Source: an uncultured Oscillospiraceae bacterium (GTDB lineage Bacteria > Bacillota > Clostridia > Oscillospirales > Acutalibacteraceae). Taken from it: a stretch of DNA of 64,000 nt. Below the pieces are notes generated by a model, which was given only the letters and a program-made list of their open reading frames with translations, searched no databases and had not been told where the DNA came from. The stretch lies in the NCBI GenBank assembly GCA_949289045.1, contig CASEMN010000005.1, positions 1 through 64,000 of the forward strand, given 5' to 3'. Below, one piece after another: positions 42,059-50,031 of the stretch (position 1 is its first letter; every line of letters begins with the position of its first letter). The translations under genes were made by a program, and so were the position numbers.

Positions 42059-43123
42059 TTAATCATTGTTTTTATATTTTTTCACGGTTTCCGCCATGAT
42101 GTTCCTTACCTTGTCCGCCAATTCTGCGGGCTCCAGTATAATTACATCCGGAGAAAATGCTTTTGCAAACTGTTCCATGGACATTTCGTTGGTGTAGGCT
42201 GTTACGGTGACGCCTTCGTCAGTTTCATCTGAAAATGTAACATCCTTTCCGAACATGTCTATTACGTCGCTTATCATCGGCTTTGTGATGCGGAATTTGA
42301 CCCGTACACTGTCGCTGGAAAACATATATATGTGTTCTTTCATGTATTCTGCAAGATTAAGGCGCTGTCCGTTTGCGCCGTGGAGAGTCTGGAACGGTTT
42401 TACAGGCTCGTCCAGAATTTGCAGCTCTCTTATGCGGTCGATTCGGTAATTTGATATATCGTTGTATTTGTCATAGTTGCAAATCAGATAATATTTTCCC
42501 TCTTTGATCGCCATCTGGTAAGGGCTCACGATATATTCCCTTTCGGTTCCGTCGGGACGCTTTTTCGGATGCATCTTTTTATCGGTTCCGTACTCTGCAT
42601 ATTTGAAAATTACTTTTTTGTCAGCACTTATTGCCTCATCCAATAATTCTATATTTAAGAAAATTTGTTTGTTGTCGGTTCTGTCATCGGCCAGCAAGGC
42701 GATGTGTTTCATCCTTGAATGAAAATATATGCTTGATAACCCCTCAATTTTGCTTAAAAGCCTTTTGCATTGATTGTAGGGGATGTGCTTTGAAGAAATC
42801 AGACTGTCAATGATAAGCCTCAGCTCACTGTCATCAAATTCACGTTTCAGATAAAAGTCTGACAGGATATATGTTTCCTCCATTTCACCTGTCTGTGAAT
42901 TCGGCATCATGCGCAGAGTTTCGCTGTATTCTATCTCATAACCGAAATCAATCAGATTCATGAGATTGCGTTTGATTGCTTTTCTGTCAGCTTTCATGTG
43001 ATATTCCTTTTGCAGGATTTCCGCTATTTCCTTTTGGCTGAGTCTGTGGTCAGCATCGGTGTAGCGGCGGAGAATATCCAGAATATTCATTATAATAAGC
43101 TTTTTCGGCTGAGTTTCATACAT
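42059..43123 (-). CDS. WYL-domain transcriptional regulator 1
   Basis: A 354-residue regulator. An N-terminal winged helix (RLSQKEIAEIL, about 25-75) is followed by a WYL ligand-binding domain (about 155-235, with SPYQMAIKEGKYYLICNYDKY and NYRIDRI) and a C-terminal WCX region. WYL regulators commonly control phage-defence and RNA-repair loci. It heads the operon with the NADAR and unknown genes, and its promoter contains interleaved palindromes that suggest autoregulation. It is a close paralogue of 44670-45722. Confidence 0.92.
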   Translation of the reverse strand: MYETQPKKLIIMNILDILRRYTDADHRLSQKEIAEILQKEYHMKADRKAIKRNLMNLIDFGYEIEYSETLRMMPNSQTGEMEETYILSDFYLKREFDDSELRLIIDSLISSKHIPYNQCKRLLSKIEGLSSIYFHSRMKHIALLADDRTDNKQIFLNIELLDEAISADKKVIFKYAEYGTDKKMHPKKRPDGTEREYIVSPYQMAIKEGKYYLICNYDKYNDISNYRIDRIRELQILDEPVKPFQTLHGANGQRLNLAEYMKEHIYMFSSDSVRVKFRITKPMISDVIDMFGKDVTFSDETDEGVTVTAYTNEMSMEQFAKAFSPDVIILEPAELADKVRNIMAETVKKYKNND

Positions 43124-43152
43124 TGTCTAAATCCCCCATTAATTATGATTTA

Positions 43153-43201
43153 ATTATATCATTTGTCTGAATTTTTACAATCTTGTTATACCTTGTAACA
43201 A
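43153..43201 (-). promoter_or_regulatory. Promoter and operator of the WYL-NADAR operon
   Basis: Minus strand: TTGTAA (43175-43180), 16-bp spacer, TATAAT (43153-43158). The palindrome TTGTTA-N7-TAACAA (43183-43201) lies just upstream, and TTACAA (43175-43180) also pairs with TTGTAA (43193-43198). These are likely operator elements. Confidence 0.6.
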
Positions 43202-43252
43202 TAAGGCACTTTATACAAATATTAGATCCGATTATTGCTATTGGATGTTTTA

Positions 43253-43936
43253 TCAAGGAACATAAAACGCTTCCAAAGTATCGAGACATATGCATCCCAG
43301 AGGATTGCCGAAAGCTGCTGAGCAGTCAATGGCAATGTGATTGTTTTTTCGATAAATCCTGCCTTTATATGATTTGTCAATGAGCTCTGTGGGAGTGTGG
43401 CCGGATACGAAAAATTTATCTTCAAAATATATTTTGTCATACTCTATTTTGCCGATTATAAAATCGTTCAATCGGCACAAGTCAAGATTCTGCATTTTTT
43501 CCTTTTTCGGTCCTGTGTGGGACAGAAAAAAGCTGCGTCCTGATATGGTGATTTCATCAAATAAGGGGAGAGAGTTCAGATATGAAAGAACTTTCTCCCT
43601 GTCTGCGTCACTCAGTGCCCTGAATTTTTCAAAGGTAGGATATCCTCCATCGGAAAACCACATATTATAAATTTGTTTTAAGTTATCCGCATCAGGAGAA
43701 TTTACAATAAGAGGCAGACTCCTTAACAGCTTAAAAGCTGTGTGATCATGATTTCCACGAAGACAGATTACGTTTTGGCGTTCGGCAAGATCCAGCAGCA
43801 GTTTTATTCCGTCGGGACCTCTGTCCACCACATCTCCGAGAATATAGAGTGTGTCATTGTCACTGAACTGAATTTTTTTTAGCATTTCTGTAAATTTGTC
43901 ATAACATCCGTGTAAATCTGAAACTGCATAAATCAT
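43253..43936 (-). CDS. PP2A-like metallophosphoesterase (second copy)
   Basis: A 227-residue calcineurin-fold phosphatase with SDLHG, GDVVDRGPDG, GNHDH, HTG and GHTP. It is paralogous to 35262-35972, sharing FSDND-LYILGDVVDR. Its substrate could be phosphoprotein, a nucleotide or an RNA end. GGGGG lies before the ATG. It is just upstream of the WYL-NADAR operon on the same strand, but that operon has its own promoter. Confidence 0.9.
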   Translation of the reverse strand: MIYAVSDLHGCYDKFTEMLKKIQFSDNDTLYILGDVVDRGPDGIKLLLDLAERQNVICLRGNHDHTAFKLLRSLPLIVNSPDADNLKQIYNMWFSDGGYPTFEKFRALSDADREKVLSYLNSLPLFDEITISGRSFFLSHTGPKKEKMQNLDLCRLNDFIIGKIEYDKIYFEDKFFVSGHTPTELIDKSYKGRIYRKNNHIAIDCSAAFGNPLGCICLDTLEAFYVP

Positions 43937-44078
43937 TGATTTAACCCCCGAATCTGTCAGTATAAAATAATTTTATGCTGCTTTTTCGCTGCGGGTATAT
44001 TCTATCAGCGGGGATGAGTCAAAAAAAGGACATCCTTTTTGATATTCTGGAGCAGTTTTGTATTCTGCCCATAAAAAA

Positions 44079-44103
44079 TCACCGAAAGCTGAGCCTTCGG
44101 TGA
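44079..44103 (-). terminator. Terminator of the lipoprotein gene
   Basis: TCACCGAA pairs with TTCGGTGA and is followed by TTTTTT on the minus strand. Confidence 0.8.
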
Positions 44104-44113
44104 AAATCGAATT

Positions 44114-44536
44114 TTAATGGTTGCTTTCCAGAATGAAAACCAAAAATACGGATTCTATATGCTCTGGGTCATCGTATACCGTTGCCTCTTCCGATGCAAT
44201 ATCCACAAGATAGGAAATGCTGCCGTCCCTGGCTTCCTGGGGAGTGAACGGGGTAGGACAATAGGAACCTGAAAATGTGACTATATATTTCGTCTCGCTG
44301 TCCTCATAAGGGACATAGCTCCATTCATAGCGGTGAAAAACAGTGTTTATCATTTCCGCAACGGACGGCGCCCAGCCTTCTTCTGCCGGTACCTTTTGCA
44401 AAACACTTTCGATTTGAGCAGCAGTGTCGTTGTATGTTTCCTCTTTCTTTGTCTGGGATTTGCTGCCGCATCCTGCAAAGGCAAGTAAAATAACGGCAAC
44501 TGTTAAAAGGGCAATCACTCTTACTTTTCTTTTCAT
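44114..44536 (-). CDS. Predicted lipoprotein
   Basis: A 140-residue exported protein. It has a basic N-terminus, a hydrophobic helix and the lipobox LAFAGC with Cys23. The mature part has no recognised domain. AGGAGG lies before the ATG. It lies between the second WYL gene and the phosphatase gene and ends in its own terminator. Confidence 0.75.
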   Translation of the reverse strand: MKRKVRVIALLTVAVILLAFAGCGSKSQTKKEETYNDTAAQIESVLQKVPAEEGWAPSVAEMINTVFHRYEWSYVPYEDSETKYIVTFSGSYCPTPFTPQEARDGSISYLVDIASEEATVYDDPEHIESVFLVFILESNH

Positions 44537-44669
44537 AAAATTACCTCCTGTTATTTAGGTAATTTCATGTTATCAGAACCCCTGGTATAAAAATGGTATA
44601 TAAAACTTATTTTTTATTTAATAGGTACGTCAGATTTTATAAACTGAAAGCTTAAATCACTTTCTGCCT

Positions 44670-45722
44670 TTAATTATAATTCTTTATAGCTTCCTCAAGA
44701 TCCTTTTTAATTTCTTCCGCCAAAGAAAGCGGAGAAAGTACTTTTGCATGCAAAGCATATTGCAGTGCCCATCTTCGCATTGCCATCAGATTTACATGGA
44801 CTTTCGCAGTGATCTCTTCTTCCGTTTCATCAAGGAAGGTGATTTCATTTCCAAACCAGTCTATTACATCGTTGATGAGATATTTTTTAAAGCTGAATGT
44901 AACCGAGGCGCTTTCGCCGGTAAACATATAAATATGTTCTGCCATATGTTTTGGCAGGCTGAATCCGTTTTCCAGCCCCTTTACCTTTTTTGCGGGCTTT
45001 ATAGGTGTATCAAGAAGTTTTATATTTGTAATGCGGTCAATGCGATAGTTTGCCACATTGTCATATTTATCATAGTTGCAGATAAGATAATACCGCCCGT
45101 TGGCCGCCGCAATCTGATATGGATTGATAATGTATTCTCTGGGTTTTCCGTCGCTGTCAAGGCGGGGATGAAGCTTGAAGTCGGTATCATAATTATTGTA
45201 AGTAAACGCAACCTGTCTGCCTTTGCTGATTGCCTCATCCAGAATGTCAATGGTATAAAATATCTGTTTGTTCTGCGGAGCCATGTCAGGCATCGTCTGA
45301 ATATGTTTTACACGGGATTTGAAATATTTGTTTGACAATCCTGACAGTTTATCCACCAGCTCTTTGCATTGGCTGTACGGAATGTGCTTTGAAAAAAGCA
45401 GACCGTCAATGAGCAGCCTCAGCTCGCTGTCCGAAAAATCACGGACAAGATAAAAATCAGAGAGTATGTAGCTTTCCTCCAATTCGCCGGTTTTGGAATT
45501 GGGTATCATCCTGCTGGATTCGCTGTATTCAATTTCATATCCGAACTCGATTAAATTAAGTATATTGCGCTTTATGGATTTTCTCTCCACGGTCATATTA
45601 TATTCTGTTTTAAGAATATCAACGATTTCCTTCTGGCTGAGCCTGTGATCTTCGTCAGTGTATTTTCTTAAAATATCAAGGATGTTTATAATCAAAATTT
45701 TCTTCGGCTGCATCGTGTACAT
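44670..45722 (-). CDS. WYL-domain transcriptional regulator 2
   Basis: A 350-residue paralogue of the protein at 42059-43123 with the same layout: winged helix (RLSQKEIVDIL), WYL domain (NPYQIAAANGRYYLICNYDKY, NYRIDRI) and WCX tail. ATG 45722 is preferred over GTG 45731 because the protein then begins MYTMQPKK like its paralogue and GAGGTGAG is well placed. No operon partner is tightly linked; a lipoprotein gene follows after 133 nt. Confidence 0.92.
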   Translation of the reverse strand: MYTMQPKKILIINILDILRKYTDEDHRLSQKEIVDILKTEYNMTVERKSIKRNILNLIEFGYEIEYSESSRMIPNSKTGELEESYILSDFYLVRDFSDSELRLLIDGLLFSKHIPYSQCKELVDKLSGLSNKYFKSRVKHIQTMPDMAPQNKQIFYTIDILDEAISKGRQVAFTYNNYDTDFKLHPRLDSDGKPREYIINPYQIAAANGRYYLICNYDKYDNVANYRIDRITNIKLLDTPIKPAKKVKGLENGFSLPKHMAEHIYMFTGESASVTFSFKKYLINDVIDWFGNEITFLDETEEEITAKVHVNLMAMRRWALQYALHAKVLSPLSLAEEIKKDLEEAIKNYN

Positions 45723-45740
45723 ACAACTCACCTCATACTC

Positions 45741-45773
45741 AGTATATTATTGTTATTCGGATTTTACAATAAT
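45741..45773 (-). promoter_or_regulatory. Promoter and operator of WYL regulator 2
   Basis: Minus strand: TTGTAA (45764-45769), 17-bp spacer, TATACT (45741-45746). The inverted repeat ATTATTGT-N12-ACAATAAT (45746-45773) overlaps both boxes. The TTTTACAAT and TTGTTAT words also occur at the WYL1 promoter. Confidence 0.6.
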
Positions 45774-45887
45774 TGATGGGATAAAAAAATCCCATTGCCG
45801 TTATTATTTAGTTGCTTTTTAAAATTCACCTAAATGGGACTCGTTTCGGATTTTTAAACGGTTATATTATCAGAAAGGGTGAATATT

Positions 45888-46572
45888 ATGAGCAAAGAAA
45901 AAACTTCTTCATCACGCAAGGTATCCGACAAAATAATAAAAGCCTTCAGACATGACGCTGAAATCAAAGCTCAATACTTTAAAATGTGGGTTCTTAACCT
46001 TCTGGGAGCAATTGTCACAGCTCTCGTCTTCGCTGCCGCAGTTGCGCTGGAGTATTCTGAAGATGACCTGTGGCTCATTTCCAATATCTGGGGAATACCT
46101 TTAGAGTTTGCTGCAACTGCGATTTTGCTGAAAATTGTTCCTTCCTACAACAGAGAAACTTACCGGTTGTCAGACGGGTCTGTAACATCAGGCCATAATT
46201 TTATTAAGTTTTTGTATTTCACAATTTCATTTATTCCTTTGTACTTGTGCGTCTGGCTGAGATTTCATATTGACGCAGTTAAAGCTGTATTCATGACGCC
46301 CATAGGTTATGGTAATCGCATTCGGTATTACTATATTTGAGTCTTCAGTTACGTCAAGGATGACGTATTCTCCACATGACCCTCGTCGTAGAGGCGTAGG
46401 GGTTTCGGTCGCTGAACTTAAGCGGCTGCGTGAAAATCAGAAATCCGCCGGGCTTGACCCTGATAAACTGCCTTTGTGCTGCTTTTCCGATTCGGTGCTC
46501 GACTTATCTATTACTGACTGGAGAAATATCAAGCGTGATATGGAACTTGCAGGATATGATGTAGGTAAGTAA
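45888..46572 (+). pseudogene. Frameshifted multi-span membrane protein
   Basis: The first frame encodes about 150 residues with four membrane helices and stops at 46340. A second frame then encodes a hydrophobic segment (MVIAFGITIFESSV) and a hydrophilic tail (SPHDPRRRG to YDVGK) ending at 46572. Removing one T from the TT at 46307-46308 joins them as PIG-MVIAFGITIF, giving a protein of about 228 residues. It is a pseudogene or a sequencing error. The start follows AAAGGG. The family is not recognised. It is divergent from WYL2. Confidence 0.65.
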
Positions 46573-46722
46573 ATCAAAGAGATTTTTAGGGAAAACTTAA
46601 AAATGCACTTTAAATGAGCCGTAAACTCAGAATCAAGTTCGTTGCCTGAGTGCTTTACTTTTTGTTCGTTTTATTCTATATTTAAAAAATTTTCAACTGC
46701 TTTAATTCAATAAAAGTATCAC

Positions 46723-46765
46723 CCACCGGTCAAGCAGACTTTCCCTGCCTGGCCGGTGCTTTTTA
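46723..46765 (+). terminator. Terminator after the frameshifted membrane protein
   Basis: CACCGG (46724-46729) pairs with CCGGTG (46753-46758), with an inner GCAG/CTGC stem and a following TTTTT. Confidence 0.75.
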
Positions 46766-46769
46766 TTAA

Positions 46770-47280
46770 AAATAGCCCTGCGAGGGCCACCAGAATGGAC
46801 GTACGGCAGCCACGGCAGGAGCGAGATTTTCGTATACAATAATATATGTAATAACCGATAGGCTTTACATGAACCTTGAAAACTGATATCATTCTTCAGG
46901 TACAGCCTTGTGACGAGGAGCTACATCAGCGGAGAGTGCGACGATTGCCTTTATGGGCGGGAGTGTGAACCGGCCTGTAAATATCGGATTGCTTCCGATA
47001 TTCAGCGATGATCCGTCACAGAATAATGAGACTTCTGTACGCAGCCGGATGAGAACCACCAGGGGGTGAAATTCCTATGGAGCCGGTCAGCAGCCGGACG
47101 CCTGAATGTATTCCCACAGGAACAGAGTTCCTATGTCTTCGGGGGTGTCGGGGACAAATACGGAGAAAGCATAGTGATTTTGTGATGTGTGTCGGTACAA
47201 AACGACTTATTAAAAGAAAACAGCTGGACAAATTTACAGAGCAGTGCTACTCCCTTTAATTGCCATTGACATATTAACAT
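46770..47280 (+). other. Structured non-coding region, possible mobile-element relic
   Basis: No credible gene lies here. Base composition is richer in G and C than in the flanks. There are several stems, for example AATATCGGA-N4-TCCGATATT near 46977-47000 and GAGCCGGTCAGCAGCCGG near 47078. The stretch around 46895-47170 reminds me of the conserved 3' end/guide RNA region of IS200/IS605-type (tnpB) elements in Clostridia. That is memory-based inference. No transposase is present. Confidence 0.3.
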
Positions 47281-47289
47281 TATCATGGT

Positions 47290-47369
47290 AAAAAGAGCTC
47301 CGATGTGATAAAATAAGGGTGCGGCGAAAACAGCATCAGCCGCAGTGCGTTAAATTGGGGCTCTTTTTG
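47290..47369 (+). terminator. Long hairpin with T run
   Basis: AAAAAGAGCTCC (47290-47301) pairs with GGGGCTCTTTTT (47357-47368), with an inner GCGGC/GCCGC stem. It would terminate a transcript of the preceding non-coding region. Confidence 0.6.
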
Positions 47370-47441
47370 TTTGGAAGAAAGGAGTACACCAGCCAAACGC
47401 AGAGACAAACAAAGTCGTGTTTTACGAACCGGAGAGAGTTT

Positions 47442-47468
47442 GTAAAAGTCGGATTTTCCGACTTTTAC
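47442..47468. repeat. Perfect 11-bp hairpin
   Basis: GTAAAAGTCGG-ATTTT-CCGACTTTTAC, in the gene-free lead-in to the phosphatase gene. No T run of its own. Confidence 0.6.
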
Positions 47469-47601
47469 GTACCACATTTACTACGCCAAATAGACGAATA
47501 TCTATGTAGAGAGGCGTAGATTTATGTCGAAAATGGAAATTTAATTTGTGAAAATCGCACAAAAACAAAGAGATATAAAGACTTACAACGAGGTATAATG
47601 C

Positions 47602-48066
47602 ATGATAAATGTAATTTTTTTGTGCCACGGCAACATCTGCCGCAGTCCAATGGCGGAGTTTGTATTAAAGGATATGGTTGAAAAAATGGGGCTTAAAGAT
47701 AAGTTCCATATTGAATCTGCCGCTACAAGCAGAGAGGCTCTGGGGGAGCCTGTTCACAGAGGAACGAGAAAAATCCTCTCTGAGCACGGAATTTCCTGCG
47801 ACGGAAAATATGCCGTGCAGCTTAAAGCGGATGATTACGACAAATATGATTTTATAATTGCGATGGACAGCTATAATATTGAAAACATAAAATATATTAT
47901 TCCTGAGGATCCGGAAAGTAAAATCTCAAAGCTACTTTACTTTACCGATGAGCCGGGGGATATAAGCGATCCGTGGTATACGGGTGATTTCAAAAGAACC
48001 TGGCAAGATATTACAAAAGGATGCAAAGGATTTCTTGACTTTTTATCTCAGGCGGATTATATTTAA
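47602..48066 (+). CDS. Low-molecular-weight protein-tyrosine phosphatase
   Basis: A 154-residue LMW-PTP. The P-loop CHGNICRS is at residues 8-15 (nucleophile Cys8, Arg14), and the general acid Asp is in SDPWYTGDF near residue 127. It dephosphorylates tyrosine or, in some relatives, arginine residues. GAGGT lies before the ATG. The next gene, an MFS transporter, follows after a small hairpin. Confidence 0.92.
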   Translation: MINVIFLCHGNICRSPMAEFVLKDMVEKMGLKDKFHIESAATSREALGEPVHRGTRKILSEHGISCDGKYAVQLKADDYDKYDFIIAMDSYNIENIKYIIPEDPESKISKLLYFTDEPGDISDPWYTGDFKRTWQDITKGCKGFLDFLSQADYI

Positions 48067-48072
48067 TGCTGA

Positions 48073-48098
48073 CCCTGCCTTTCGGGGCAGGGAATTTT
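48073..48098 (+). terminator. Terminator between the phosphatase and MFS genes
   Basis: CCCTGCC-TTTCGG-GGCAGGG followed by TTTTT. Confidence 0.7.
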
Positions 48099-48130
48099 TA
48101 TGTAAAAATCTTTTCATTACGGAGCGCTTT

Positions 48131-49333
48131 ATGAGTATCAGAAACAATTTCTCTCACACAATAAACGCCTGTTATCTGGCGTCGATTTCTCAGGCGGCAA
48201 TAGTTAATTATTTGCCCCTGCTTTTTCTCACACTTCAAAAGGATTACGGAATTTCTTTTGAGCAGATTTCCCTGTTGGTTACTGTAAATTTCGGAATACA
48301 GCTTTTAACCGATTTAATTTCTGCAAAATTTGTCGATAAAATCGGATATCGTGCGGCTGTTATGTCGGCGCATATTCTGTGTTCTCTCGGACTTGTGGGA
48401 TTAGCCTTTGTGCCGGATATTTTGCCGTCTCCTTATATAGGATTCTGCCTTTGTGTAGCTGTATATGCCGTAGGCGGTGGACTTCTTGAGGTTATCACAA
48501 GCCCCATTGTAGAGGCTTGTCCCAGCGATAAAAAGGATGCAGCAATGAGTATGCTTCACTCCTTCTACTGCTGGGGATGTGTTTTGGTAATTGTAGCAAG
48601 TACAATTTTCTTTTCTGTTTTCGGTATTGAAAACTGGAAAATTCTTGCCTGTGTCTGGGCTCTTTTGCCTCTTGCCAACTGTATTTATTTTGCCTTTGTT
48701 CCAATTAACAGAACCGTTGAGCAGGAAAAGGCCATGTCTATTGCCGATCTTTTCAAAAACAAGGTCTTTTGGGTTCTATGCCTGCTTATGGTGTGCTCGG
48801 GAGCTTCGGAGCTTGGCATGAGTCAGTGGGCATCTGCTTTTGCCGAGGCAGGTTTGGGAGTTTCTAAAACAGTAGGCGATCTTGCCGGTCCCTGTGCTTT
48901 TGCAATACTTATGGGTCTTGCAAGGCTCTTTTACGGAAAGTTTAGCGAAAAAATCCGTCTTGGCTCCTTTATGTTTTTAAGCTCAGTTCTTTGTATTTTC
49001 AGTTATCTCCTTGCATCCCTTTCATCAAATCCGATTTTGGGTCTTATGGGCTGCGGACTTTGCGGACTCTCAGTCGGAATAATGTGGCCCGGAAGCATCA
49101 GTATGGGTGCAAAAGCTTTGCCTACTGGTGGAACCGCACTTTTTGCACTTCTTGCCCTTGCCGGTGACGTTGGGTGCTCTATAGGACCCGCTGCAATCGG
49201 AATTGTTTCCGAAATCCGTGGAGAGAATCTCAAGGCCGGCATTTTGGCGGGTATCATATTCCCCATAGTGCTGATTGTAGGAATTATAATTTGTCTTAGA
49301 ATGTGGAAAAAGAAAACGGGAGAAAGAATTTAA
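48131..49333 (+). CDS. MFS transporter
   Basis: A 400-residue integral membrane protein with about 12 hydrophobic helices and a central cytoplasmic loop (NRTVEQEKAMS). It has the loop-2-3 signature region KFVDKIGYRAAV typical of the major facilitator superfamily. The substrate is unknown. ATG 48131 follows GGAG; an earlier in-frame start would overlap the phosphatase gene. It lies 10 nt before a CatA-like acetyltransferase gene, which suggests an operon. Confidence 0.9.
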   Translation: MSIRNNFSHTINACYLASISQAAIVNYLPLLFLTLQKDYGISFEQISLLVTVNFGIQLLTDLISAKFVDKIGYRAAVMSAHILCSLGLVGLAFVPDILPSPYIGFCLCVAVYAVGGGLLEVITSPIVEACPSDKKDAAMSMLHSFYCWGCVLVIVASTIFFSVFGIENWKILACVWALLPLANCIYFAFVPINRTVEQEKAMSIADLFKNKVFWVLCLLMVCSGASELGMSQWASAFAEAGLGVSKTVGDLAGPCAFAILMGLARLFYGKFSEKIRLGSFMFLSSVLCIFSYLLASLSSNPILGLMGCGLCGLSVGIMWPGSISMGAKALPTGGTALFALLALAGDVGCSIGPAAIGIVSEIRGENLKAGILAGIIFPIVLIVGIIICLRMWKKKTGERI

Positions 49334-49343
49334 AGGGAATATT

Positions 49344-49979
49344 ATGGCTTTTATACCTATTAATATAGAAACATACCTCCGCGGTGAACATTATGAGCAT
49401 TATAAAAACAATGTTCCCTGTACATATTCCATGACGGCAAATGTGGATATAACCGGACTTAAGGAAAAAGCGGATGAGGGGAATATAAAATTTTATCCTG
49501 CCCTTATATATGTTATATCAAAAGCAGTAAACGGCAGGGCGGAGTTCAGAACCTGCCATGATAAAAACGGAGTTCTGGGTTATTACGATGTGCTTCATCC
49601 TACATACACTGTTTTTGATAAGGAGAGCGAAACCTTTTCATCCCTTTGGACTCAGTATAATGAGGATTTCCACAAATTCTGCAAAAATGTGGAAAATGAT
49701 ATAACTGCTTTTACCGGCAAAGGTTTTCTGCCTCAAAAGGATGCACCGGAAAATCTTCTCAATATATCGGCTATTCCGTGGAGATCTTTTACGGGCTTTA
49801 ATCTGAACCTTCCTTTAGGACATGAGTTTTATCTGCCCATTTTTACAGCGGGAAAATATTTTACGGAAAACGGCAGAACACTTATTCCGCTATCCGTTCA
49901 GGTGCACCATGCAGTATGCGACGGATTTCATGTTTGCAGACTCTTTGACGATATAGAGAATATAGTGAAAATGCTTTAA
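49344..49979 (+). CDS. CatA-like O-acetyltransferase
   Basis: A 211-residue protein of the type A chloramphenicol acetyltransferase family. The catalytic motif HHAVCDG is near residues 187-193 and the substrate-pocket stretch WRSFTGFNLN near 145-154. The length matches CatA. Chromosomal relatives in gut Clostridia need not confer chloramphenicol resistance. It follows the MFS gene by 10 nt, so a joint acetylate-and-export role is possible. Confidence 0.88.
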   Translation: MAFIPINIETYLRGEHYEHYKNNVPCTYSMTANVDITGLKEKADEGNIKFYPALIYVISKAVNGRAEFRTCHDKNGVLGYYDVLHPTYTVFDKESETFSSLWTQYNEDFHKFCKNVENDITAFTGKGFLPQKDAPENLLNISAIPWRSFTGFNLNLPLGHEFYLPIFTAGKYFTENGRTLIPLSVQVHHAVCDGFHVCRLFDDIENIVKML

Positions 49980-49984
49980 AAAAG

Positions 49985-50023
49985 TAAAGGCTGAAAGGGG
50001 ACTAATTCCTTTCAGCCTTTTTG
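49985..50023. terminator. Bidirectional terminator
   Basis: AAAGGCTGAAAGG pairs with CCTTTCAGCCTTT. It separates the convergent CatA-like and DUF4838 genes. Confidence 0.9.
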
Positions 50024-50031
50024 AATATAGG

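Noticed and set aside
47319..47519. 66-codon frame with Cys and Arg residues between hairpins
   Set aside because: It runs across two hairpins, has no ribosome binding site and shows no family likeness.
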